Assembly: GCF_000003605.2 (NCBI RefSeq)
Contig: NW_003156736.1
Location: 682,217 to 700,256 of the forward strand
Length of the DNA stretch: 18,040 bases
Direction of reading: 5' to 3'
DNA from: Saccoglossus kowalevskii
Taxonomy: Eukaryota; Hemichordata; Enteropneusta; Harrimaniidae
Below the pieces are notes generated by a model, which saw only the letters and a list, made by a program, of their open reading frames with translations, was not told where the DNA came from and ran no database searches. Positions 10,271-18,040 of this stretch are shown here, in pieces. The stretch's first letter is position 1; each line of letters opens with the position of its first letter. The position numbers and the translations under genes are program-made.

Positions 10271-10931
10271 ACGCCGTTGTGTTCGCATTGATTTTACAAC
10301 GGTGTATTTCGTTTGCGATCACACGACATTAAAAACGACGGCGTAATTTTATATTATGCTTGTGTAGCTCGCCCTCTGTAGTTATATCCGTGTTTGAACA
10401 TATTCGTACCATACCACTACGGTTATTATTGTTAATACTTCCCTGAATTTTGACTTCAAAGATTTTACTTTTCGATGGCACTGTTCTGCGGGTTCATCTC
10501 ACTCCAATTCTTTGTTGTTGTTTTTCAATAATCCTGTAAACCTAGCTATCACGGGAGGTTGCGTCTAAAAATACTTTCCTCTTGCCAAATATAAATCAGT
10601 AGCAGGACTTCATTATTATCCAATTATTTCCGAGACTACTAGTTCCACTGACTAGAGCGTTAAGTGTATCACTCGTTGTCATGTCGTTGCTATGGACTTA
10701 TACACGAATTCCCGATATAGGATGTTTGTGTCACTGTTTATGCCACTGTGCGTGTTCACTCGAACTTTAGTTAACATTTAGGTCCGAGCGCGGACTCTGG
10801 TCAAACAGTTTACGCCGATGTAAAATCCGCCATTTTTACACCGGCGTAAACTGGTCACACGGTAAAAATAACACCGTCGGTAAATTTACAGCGGTGTTAC
10901 AACGGCGTAAATGTTACGTGTGAACCAGGTA
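10271..10931. mobile_element. Nested element inside copy B, with palindromic motif array
   Basis: Bounded by comparison with uninterrupted copy A; the exact breakpoints are uncertain by about 10 bp because A has a different short sequence at the junction. Variants of TTTACRCCG-N-GTAAA recur at both ends: ACGCCGTTGT (10271), ACAACGGTGTA (about 10296), ACGACGGCGTAA (about 10335), an 18-bp arm pair at 10807-10824 and 10835-10852 with one mismatch, CACCGTCGGTAAA (about 10872) and TTTACAGCGGTGTT/ACAACGGCGTAAA (about 10885-10911). No coding frame. Superfamily unknown. Confidence 0.65.
10807..10852. repeat. Strong hairpin within the nested element
   Basis: AGTTTACGCCGATGTAAA (10807-10824) pairs with TTTACACCGGCGTAAACT (10835-10852) at 17 of 18 positions across a 10-base loop. 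It is flanked by CTGGTCAAAC on the left and CTGGTCACACGG on the right, so the flanking words repeat as well. Confidence 0.75.
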
Positions 10932-11102
10932 TTAGTGGTGCGCGCCTTAGTAACATAGAACGTTCTATGACGTAGCTCCGTCCCGAGGATACTAACAGCG
11001 AAAGGATATAACCTTACACATTTGGAAGACTATGACATAAAACCCGCCCTCTAGAGTTGCACAAGCCTATCACACGGCAACGATTCCACATTAAACCAAT
11101 TA

Positions 11103-11287
11103 CTGTAGAAGGGTTTCGCTTATTTCGCTGACTGGAAAATGCGCTAAATTAAAACCCAGTGAATATGTAAAATTTAGCATAGAACACATTATCTAAATGC
11201 TAAAACCGTGAATTTAAAACCCATTGAACATGCCTGAAATGGTAAATCAGTGAAATTTAAACCCAGTGAAAATTAGTCATTTTACAG
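11103..11287. mobile_element. TA-flanked MITE, second of its kind
   Basis: Ends CTGTAGAAGGG (from 11103) and, on the minus strand, CTGTAAAATGAC (from 11287), each abutting TA (11101-11102 and 11288-11289). The interior holds three degenerate copies of TTAAACCCAGTGAA (about 11150, 11216 and 11256). The terminal words match the MITE at 1076-1269, and both contain TTTCGCTG near the left end, suggesting relatives rather than copies. 185 bp, non-coding. Confidence 0.7.
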
Positions 11288-11289
11288 TA

Positions 11290-12737
11290 TAGACACTCGA
11301 GTTGACCTTATTATTGGTTCATGGTGTCATATTACAAGAAGTTTCGCAAGGGGTCAGTTACTAGACCAGAACAGCGTTAAAACCCAATGGACACGTGCCC
11401 ATAGCAACCGGTCATTTCGCGCTATGAATGACATAATATATCAGCATCGAAACAATTTATCACAGCCGCTGAACGGATTACCGCCCGGTACAATGATTTG
11501 TTTTATATATGAATCGCTCCATGAATTATGTACATGTTGTTATCACACTTTACTCGTAGATTACACTGTCTTGGAAACATTTATTAAACATGAGTTTCTA
11601 TCAGTAATTATGAGTTTCCCTTAGCGGGGCTAGCCTGGTGTCATTGTTATCACAACGTTTGAATGGCGCAGTACTCTTTGTAATCTCAACACAAGCATTG
11701 GTTTTATGAATGTTTCAAAATATTTATGTAGAGTATACGAGAACAGTTCACATCAAGATACAGCGGGTTTTCTTAATCAGGGATTTTATTACAGTTTTTG
11801 AGTGGCGCTGGTACTCAAATACTGGTATTGGTAAATAAATGTGTTCTCTCTATAAAATATTTGGTTTTTGGACCACTTTTTAATGACACATACAATCATT
11901 GACAAATATTTGTATTTCTAGTTTCGTACAACCTTTGATGTATTGCCGAATGCACTTATTTGTGTAATTAATATTTATTTCCTTATTTTCAAATCGATTA
12001 TTTGCCTTGTCTCGTCGTTTGATATTGTGTGGCTAAGTCGTTAATCAGTTGTCACCAAATAATGACTCTTCCACTGGGACTAGCTTGGTGTTTTTGTCTA
12101 TTAACAACCAGTTTTCCGCCAAGACAAGGTGTGTGTCATTGTTAATGAAAATACAGGGTCGCGGCCCATAAAACAGTTACACACATATTCCCATAATGCA
12201 ATGCAACAAAATCGTCATTGGAAATATACCCTGATTGCCCATAGTAGTTTACACCAATCTCAGCTGTTGGTCGTCCGGCGTGACACCTCTACTAATCTTT
12301 ATCTTTAGGGGTATTTTCGAGCAGTATCGTTTCTAGGCTCCAGTTTTTATCGCTCTAACAGCGGTGTTCCTAAAATTAAGAGAAATCGTAAATGTGAATG
12401 TATATGAGACATGTGATTCTGCCACTAGTAGTTACAAAACAAATATATGTCTGAAACGTGGAATTCCCTCCACCAGCATAGCCAAACAAAAGTAAAATAA
12501 TAAACTAGAATTTTGGTAATTTTCATTCAGTCTGATTTGCATATATTATATATTTCCATTTTTGGATTAACCCCGTCATACCGTCTTTTGAGCAATATAT
12601 CATAAATATCCTGCATTTTCCATGTGAAATAAGACCAGGAGTACTTCTTGTTCTGTTGATATAATCACCCTTATCACATAACCATTTGTTTAATCTCTAA
12701 CAAGGTATTTCCCACATTCCATAGAAATCCAGCTCAG
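11290..12737. other. Intergenic AT-rich DNA, no gene supported
   Basis: About 1.4 kb. The plus frame at 11424-11624 is not convincing. Some weak internal similarity: GGGGCTAGCCTGGTGT (11626) and GGGACTAGCTTGGTGT (12077), and GAATGGCGCAGTACTC (11660) and GAGTGGCGCTGGTACTC (11800). These hint at an old duplicated repeat but are too short to define one. Confidence 0.4.
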
Positions 12738-12833
12738 CTTATAGCGATGAGATACATTTTCCAATAAGTGGTCAAGGTGAGTTAAAAAGATAAATCATGT
12801 AGTGACGAGATACCAATAAGTAGTTACAGTTGC
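12738..12833 (+). repeat. ~58-bp repeat, locus 1 (about 1.7 units)
   Basis: A unit beginning CTTATAGCGATGAGATAC and running through CCAATAAGTGGT and GAGTTAAA is followed by a second, shorter unit (ATGTAGTGACGAGATACCAA, then TAAGTAGTTACAGT). The same unit occurs at 14148-14256. Confidence 0.6.
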
Positions 12834-13086
12834 CTATTTTTGAATTATAGTGGTATAGCCCTAGTACTCTAAGACAAATAATACCAATAACACAGAAGAG
12901 GTGCTACCCTAACAAACAAATGCCAACCACGCTGGGCCTAGGCACACGAACCTCCCTGCCTGGTATTAACAGTTGTTAAAACATAGTTTACATTTTACAG
13001 CCCTTTCAATAAGGAATTCCCATTTATCAAAGATAGTATCTAAGTCCACATTATTGATATCAGCTTCGATTCTGAATCTTATTTAC

Positions 13087-13378
13087 CTCTTGATGTTAAA
13101 AATGACTTCCGCATATGTAACACGCTGTTTAACGTCCTGGCTTTGAGTTGGAAGTGTTGGGGCAAGTAACCCATAATATACAAAATATTTGTTGCAGGTG
13201 GTTGTAATACCAGTGTTTTGAAAGACGACGTTTTCGAGCCATGACCAGAGCAGATCAGAACTAGGGCTAGCGCTGTAGCATGACGTGAAATTATTACCAT
13301 TGAAATTCTTGGCTTCTCCCATTGAGTAAGGACACTTTCAAACTTCTTGACAGCATTTTTCCAAATGACGACACCCAT
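13087..13378 (-). other. Possible exon, unknown product
   Basis: Two overlapping minus frames (13083-13322 and 13079-13378) are open here. Both run into AACATCAAGAG|GTAAATAAG at 13087, which is a good splice donor. The former frame reads with balanced composition (for example SSDLLWSWLENVVFQNTG), but I recognise no family and see no strong acceptor, so it may be chance. Confidence 0.2.
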
Positions 13379-13858
13379 ACTGATGTTTCATTATTATGAG
13401 GCCTGTCTTCTAGCTTCCAAACCAGAGACCCTTGCACTTAGTTTAGTTTGAATCAAATACACACTTCAGGGTCTTCCATTGTTTGATTTTTTTTTGATGC
13501 TGGTACAAAAATGTGAAAGCAAACCCTCACCTCATATTGGCTAAGGGAGTAACGAATTTAATTGTCGTTGGTCTCAGACATGATGTGAAAGAGGGTGAAT
13601 TTTTTTTTTTTTTTATTATATGTCCCTATCCATCTTCTCAAATTTCTTCTCATTCTCCCTTCTTTCACGTGACGACAAGGGCTGGTTGCATTATGCCTAA
13701 ATCCCTAATTTTGTTGAACAAATTAACTGGTTCAGTTAATGTGAGTAATCTCGCCTAATTCTCGTCTGAGCAGAAAACAACAAGCAAGAAAAGAGTTGGG
13801 ACAGGGCGCAAAGGCCAGTCCTCACAGAGTTTATTACACAGGAAACCAAAATAGACAA

Positions 13859-14039
13859 TCAATGGTGAGACTCATCCAAGACAGCAGCTGATTTCTTCAA
13901 GAGCCTTCTTCGGTACTTTGCAGCATCTTCCTTCACGACAGCTTCCAGATTTTCCCCAGGGCCACAGGGCAGACAGCAAGGGTGACGACCAGAAGCAACC
14001 AAGCTATTACTCATCAAACAAAGGCAGCAAGAAACACGA
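13859..14039 (-). other. Possible terminal exon, unknown product
   Basis: On the minus strand a good acceptor (CATTGTCCTTGGTTTCCAG, ending 14040) is followed by about 60 open codons ending in a basic, helical-looking tail (EAVVKEDAAKYRRRLLKKS) and a TGA at 13861-13859. An AATAAA lies at 13835-13830. This acceptor, stop and poly(A)-signal order is what a last exon looks like. No homologous family is recognised, and the signal is unusually close to the stop. Low confidence. Confidence 0.25.
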
Positions 14040-14147
14040 CTGGAAACCAAGGACAATGGTGATACCAAGCTAGCATAGAGGTCACGGTTAAACCCAGTCA
14101 CCAAATAAGTTGTGAGGGGAGGTGAAGAAGTTAATTCAAATAGTGAT

Positions 14148-14256
14148 ACAATTTCCCAAAAGTGGTAAATGGTTAGTTAAAACTCATAGTGGTGAGATAC
14201 AGGTACCAATAAGTGGTTACAGTTAGTTAAATATGTTAAGCCTCATAGTGATGAGC
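14148..14256 (+). repeat. ~58-bp repeat, locus 2 (about 2 units)
   Basis: A partial unit, then CTCATAGTGGTGAGATAC through ACCAATAAGTGGTTACAG and TTAGTTAAATATG (14183-14240), then the start of another unit (CTCATAGTGATGAG). It matches locus 1 at 12738-12833 in the same orientation, 1.3 kb away. Confidence 0.65.
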
Positions 14257-14745
14257 ATCGTCGCCTGCACAGTGATGTTTCGCTCGGACATTCCTCCCTC
14301 TACAACCCCATGTGATAACTCCATTCATAATCGTATATGTCACGTGGTTGCGCGAAAGATAGAAATTGTACTGACCAATAAAAAGCTTTGTTACAATGAC
14401 TGCCAAAAAGCGCTTGGGGCTTTGCATTTCTCGTGTTTTCATCTTCGGCTTCATTTCTGCCGATATATGCTGCACTGACATCATGAGCTTTGAGGTGTAA
14501 CACCTACTCTTTTATAACATTATTACCATGCTCGATGGTCGCAAGGCCGGTAAAGCATAATAAAATAATGATTTATGTTTTCCAGTGCGACTAAAAACGA
14601 ACACATCAGACTCGGAACTAAGTAGCTTCAGTAGCTTTGATCTGAATATCTGTGAGTTGCATGATGTATGGATATCGTCGCTGGATTGCCTCGACATCTA
14701 ACCCAACACAGCTTCCACTGTGCGCAACGACATTTATTTTTGGGA
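14257..14745. other. Intergenic DNA, no gene supported
   Basis: Several overlapping frames on both strands (14233-14833) cover this stretch. None has a recognisable motif or splice context, and overlap on both strands argues for chance. Confidence 0.4.
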
Positions 14746-14890
14746 CTGGCATTTTCACCGCCTGGCAACTATCATGGTGAAAACAAAGGCCAAAAACTCT
14801 CAGAAAACAGTACTTTGGGATGGTTGTTGACAAGATTACACCTACATATGCAACATATTTAAATTTGGTTGTTTTAAAGAGTACTTATAT
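14746..14890 (+). mobile_element. GC-ended MITE family, copy C (truncated)
   Basis: ATTTTCACCGCCTGGCAAC and the following AAACAAAGGCCAAAAACTC and GTACTTTGGGATGGTTGTTG blocks match copies A and B, in the sense of B. Similarity fades near 14890 (AATTTGGTTGTT, then TACTT). The GC-rich inverted ends are missing on both sides, so this is a fragment. Frames at 14618-14833 and 14668-14862 cross it and are not genes. Confidence 0.72.
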
Positions 14891-15480
14891 ATATATTTAT
14901 ACATAGGTTGCCCGGCGTTGTTCTGAATTTGTGTTATATATTCCATTTTGTCAAAGGTTTTTCCTTACAGGTCAACATTTATGTATTGTGCCTAACCATT
15001 AAAATGACTAAATTAGTTGTATTAGTTGTAGTTAGAGCAAAATCATGGATTTTGTGCGATGGAGTATGATTCTGCGAGGCTACCAGATAATGTTATAACA
15101 GAAATAATGGCAATGCCAATAGCTTATCAAAAACATGGCAGTTAGATGTGAATTGAGTTAAAAAATAACCTAAATAATTAAATGTCAGTGTGTATACAGT
15201 TTCTTATCTATGTAGAGTTTGCCTTTATAGAAAAAATCTCCTCTTTAAAGGCCAGCTTCATCACTCCTTTCAATGATTATTTCATTTGATAATCTTGTTT
15301 AGTCACAAAAATGTCTGATTGTTCAAGACTGGCACTTTTCATGGAAGTCTACTATAATAGAAGCGTGTGATGATCTGACCGATTCACCTATCGTAGCTCT
15401 TGGGAAGTGCCAACTTGAATTTGTTGTTTATTAACTTCTCGCCCTTGAAGTGTCCAGACTATCCAACCTGCTATAACTCT
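14891..15480. other. Intergenic AT-rich DNA
   Basis: Nothing recognisable apart from a short TA run at 14886-14906. The gag-like remnant may extend into its right edge. Confidence 0.4.
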
Positions 15481-15499
15481 CCATCAGCTAATGTAATTT

Positions 15500-16202
15500 T
15501 TTTCCAGCACAACTGTGTTACTTTACCATTCATTGCGTACATCACCTGTTCATGTTTCTTTTCAAAACTGTCTTTCTTCCAACTTGATCAACTCTTTTGT
15601 TCTCTTTTTTGGCTTTGCTCATCAACGCAATAATTTATCACAAGTATCATTCCCTTCATGAACAATTTGAAGTGCCATTGTCTTATTTGTCAGAGTATTG
15701 CGAGGTCATTCCATGTAAATTTTATAGCTAAATCCTTTTGAGCACACAATTGTACACACTCTACATAATCCACAGTTTGATACAGTTTCTGTGTATTTGG
15801 GGATACTGTTTAGATCACAAATTCTACATTTATTTCAACAGAACAACCTTTAAAACGCAGAGTACTTGCAAGAATAGTTTGTCTCTTTTTTTCACAATTT
15901 TGGTAAAAAGCGCAGTCAAGTCTGTTTTGAGCTGTGGCAATCTTTCAAATCAAAATTGTCAGTTCCATCGATAAAATTGTGCAATTTTGGTCCTCCAGCT
16001 CTGCATTATTCCACAGTACCATGAACTACTTGCTCATAGTCTTGTAGCTGCCCCTTTTCTAATTTAAAATTTCTAACTGGTGTTCCCTTTCTGGTTCATT
16101 GGCCTCTTCTTTCTGGGCAAGTCTTGCTGTTTTGCAATAAATTGTAATAAATCGTTATCTGTCAGATTCATTTGTACTCCTTAGTCTTTTGAGCCCAGAC
16201 AT
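15500..16202 (-). pseudogene. Frame-broken Ty3/gypsy-type gag remnant
   Basis: On the minus strand from an ATG at 16202, protein-like segments continue through several frame changes and stops. First comes a Glu/Lys/Arg-rich, coiled-coil-like part (about 16130-16040). It is followed near 15985-15950 by a PKL-x3-F-x-DG-x3-FD motif, which resembles the start of the gag region in Mag-like Ty3/gypsy elements. Beyond about 15900 the similarity is too eroded to follow. I see no zinc knuckle, protease, reverse transcriptase or long terminal repeats, so the copy is dead. Recognition rests on the short motif and its acidic-basic upstream context; other sources are possible. Confidence 0.4.
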
Positions 16203-16780
16203 AATTTAGTATAACAGTATCAAATTTACACAATTAGCAAATGAACCAATGTGTTGCTTCTACTATATGCACTCGACTTATATTCATATAAACTACGGGT
16301 ACAAGATTGGCCCAAAAAAAGCGCTTGTCAAATTCGTATCTTTTACATGAAAAACACGTAGCATTCAACAGAACAATTATATATATACATGTGTATTAGA
16401 ATATTCCTTAAAGTGAAGAACATGGGATTCTTGCATGCTCGCCACAGCTTCAGGGTTTACCTGGTTACATATAAGCCGCGATCGAGCACTCACCATAATA
16501 AATTATATGACATTTATACAAGAAAACTAAACATAAAGGTTACAGTTCTGAGTAATGACTGACCCCTTTCTGTCATGTCCGCTGGTGTTTCAGTGAGCTT
16601 GCTGTAGAATGTTTCTTTAGAAAGTTGTGTGCAAACTGCTGGCCAGGAGTGCATCTACTCATATGGACGGACGTCCTTTCAAGCAACAGCTTTCATATTT
16701 CTTTAGGAGACTAATACTTGGCTGTAATCTGGAAGGCCTCAGATCGGTTGGCTTTAACAAACAAGAGGAGAGACCAGAAA
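16203..16780. other. Possible 5' region of the gag remnant; no LTR found
   Basis: It would hold the leader and 5' LTR if the gag call is right. I found no TG...CA-bounded repeat or clear primer-binding site. A TATATATA run is at about 16379-16386. Confidence 0.3.
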
Positions 16781-16799
16781 CTGGAGACTGTCAATGAAC

Positions 16800-17820
16800 C
16801 ACAGCTGCTCTAGTTAGTGGAGATATTCTTCTCTGTGTTGTTCAGAATGCAAGACAAACTCACCCCAACATCTCAGCTTGTGGAAGACGACTGGACTGGT
16901 TGAGTGGACGGTTCCACCACAGCTTAGAGTTACAAACATTGGTGGCATCTTGGTATTTTCTAATGATGTGACAATGGTCTTGAACTGAGTCTTAAGTATG
17001 TCTGCACACATAGCAGATGGTTACTGGACCCTCCAATTTCCAATGGCTTTTTGATTGGTAAGCACTGTCTTAATCTCCTTTTGCACAAACTAATTTGTGT
17101 TAAGAAAATTCTTTGCTGCACTATGTCCTTTGTATTTCACGGATGGCCTTGTAGAGCCATCACAATGAATGGCAATATAGTATAGATATTATAGTGCTTC
17201 AGTGTTGCCTGTCTTCTCGATTAGTAACAGATTAACCCTGGAGACATTCTCTGGTTGTTTGCTGTTGTAGGAAATGGGACTGACTGGAAAGCCCATCAGA
17301 GGCAACTATCATTTTTGCTTTTCACATGGATGACAACTTTCAGGTTTCTCACTGCTGCTGGTAGTGGGTGGATGTCCAGCCATAGAGTCACAATTCTTCA
17401 ATCCACCTATTCAGAGCCTCAGATTTAAATTTTCGAGTGTCTCCTGCATGGCGGGAAAAGTCCACCTGCCTCATTGATCTCATGAGCTTGTGGGACTGTC
17501 CCTGCTTGTGATGGAGCACTGATCTGTGTATTCCTCACTGCCATCAGCATTGCCTTTCTGAAGATAAATTGTAAAAGCAAGTTGAAAGTTAACTCCTCCA
17601 AGAGCCAGAGTCTCTTCCGCCAGCTCTCACGAATTTTCATTATCGAACATTTGGTACACGTCCATCTTACTGTCCTTTATTCCCAAAAGGCGAGAGGCAG
17701 GCCATGTGATAGTAGTGCTTTCAGTTTCCCCTGGTGTGATGAGATGAGGTCGGGGTCTGCTGAAAGGGCTGAGGCAGGCTCCAGCCATGTAAGTTTGAGG
17801 TCGTTTTTCACCCTAAAACG
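16800..17820 (-). pseudogene. Decayed coding-like stretch, unknown origin
   Basis: On the minus strand the best protein-like segments lie in different frames. They are 17808-17672 (ending LLSHGLPLAFWE, then a stop), 17670-17470 (including MDVYQMFDNENS, stop, ELAEETLALGGVNFQLAF) and 17011-16814 (including MPPMFVTLSCGG). Frame changes and stops come too close together for intact exons, and splice sites are not evident. I do not recognise the protein. A retroelement or retroposed gene remnant is most likely. The plus frame at 17582-17878 and minus frame at 17425-17640 are shadows. Confidence 0.25.
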
Positions 17821-18040
17821 TGGTCTAGTACAACACCCTCATACTACTCAGTGTGCTATGTTTTATTCATTTATTTGAGCCATATTTGCGATTTAAGCAA
17901 GTGTTGTCACAAAACATAAGTATTCTATCAGTCTGAGAGCAAAGACTAGATGTCACTTTTCACATTAGTTAACATCAATAACATCTGACGATCATCCCGT
18001 CCAAGGGTGCTATTCTTTTGTTTTTGAAAAAAAAACACTA
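17821..18040. other. Right edge, nothing assigned
   Basis: AT-rich DNA ending in a short A run at 18027-18035; no feature seen. Confidence 0.4.

Larger units (their letters stand above)
9981..10990 (+). mobile_element. GC-ended MITE family, copy B, split by a nested insertion
   Basis: The left end ATTCTCGGGCGGACATCCGG (9981-10000) and right end CTCCGTCCCGAGGAT (10976-10990) are the diverged inverted ends of the family seen in copy A. The left half matches A to about GCCCATAGAA at 10248-10270. The right half resumes at about 10932 (AGTGGTGCGCGCC, then GACGTAGCTCCG). About 660 bp not present in A lies between. Without the insertion B is about 350 bp, close to A's 329. Frames at 9890-10078 and 10079-10291 are not genes. 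Confidence 0.75.
12834..14147. other. Segment between two repeat loci; no assured gene
   Basis: About 1.3 kb lying between the two ~58-bp repeat loci. It includes a T run of about 16 at 13599-13614 and two minus-strand frames considered separately. The plus frame at 13513-13758 spans the T run and is not coding. Confidence 0.4.

Noticed and set aside
13599-13614. Long T run as the poly(A) tail of a minus-strand retroposon
   Set aside because: No retroposon body or target duplication could be defined next to it; simple slippage is enough to explain it.
16814-17011. Helitron Rep-like reading of the FVTLSC segment
   Set aside because: The resemblance is to a handful of residues only; no HxH or catalytic tyrosine motif or helicase follows.
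1-18040. CRISPR array, tRNA, rRNA, bacterial operon or defence system
   Set aside because: No regularly spaced repeats, no cloverleaf with a TTCGA loop, no ribosome binding sites and no clustered co-directional frames; the window reads as animal genomic DNA.

Overview
This window looks like a stretch of nuclear genome from an animal, most likely a marine invertebrate. That is an inference. The evidence is an intron-bearing gene with GT-AG splice sites encoding an animal-specific cytoskeletal protein family, introns of roughly 0.5-0.9 kb, AT-rich intergenic DNA, and a dense population of short non-autonomous DNA transposons. I see no bacterial operons, CRISPR array, rRNA or tRNA. Nearly all open frames longer than 60 codons are chance or transposon-derived.

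Left part (1-3.9 kb): the only host gene I can identify is on the minus strand. Four exons (3362-3242, 2561-2440, 1635-1494, 968-766) splice in consistent phase. They encode the first 196 residues of a GAS2-family actin/microtubule cross-linking protein: an N-terminal extension, a complete calponin-homology domain and the start of a basic linker. The microtubule-binding GAR domain must lie in exons beyond position 1, so the gene is cut by the window edge. Intron 3 holds a TA-flanked MITE, and intron 1 holds a region of alternating purine-pyrimidine repeats.

Middle part (3.9-11.3 kb): a transposon-rich intergenic region. From left to right it holds a 1.3-kb hAT-like element with a 6-bp target duplication, a 223-bp inverted-repeat element, a 329-bp MITE with GC-rich inverted repeats (family copy A), a 789-bp hAT-like element and a 157-bp TTAA-flanked MITE. 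After these come a second copy of the GC-rich MITE family (copy B) and a second TA-flanked MITE. Copy B is split by a nested insertion of about 660 bp carrying an array of palindromic motifs.

Right part (11.3-18 kb): mostly unassigned AT-rich DNA. It contains two loci of a shared ~58-bp tandem repeat, a truncated third copy (C) of the GC-rich MITE family, and a frame-broken remnant that looks like Ty3/gypsy gag on the minus strand (about 15.5-16.2 kb). A second decayed coding-like stretch (about 16.8-17.8 kb) I cannot identify. I find no sign of a new defence or metabolic system. The most distinctive content is the nested MITE and the three-copy family that dates it.
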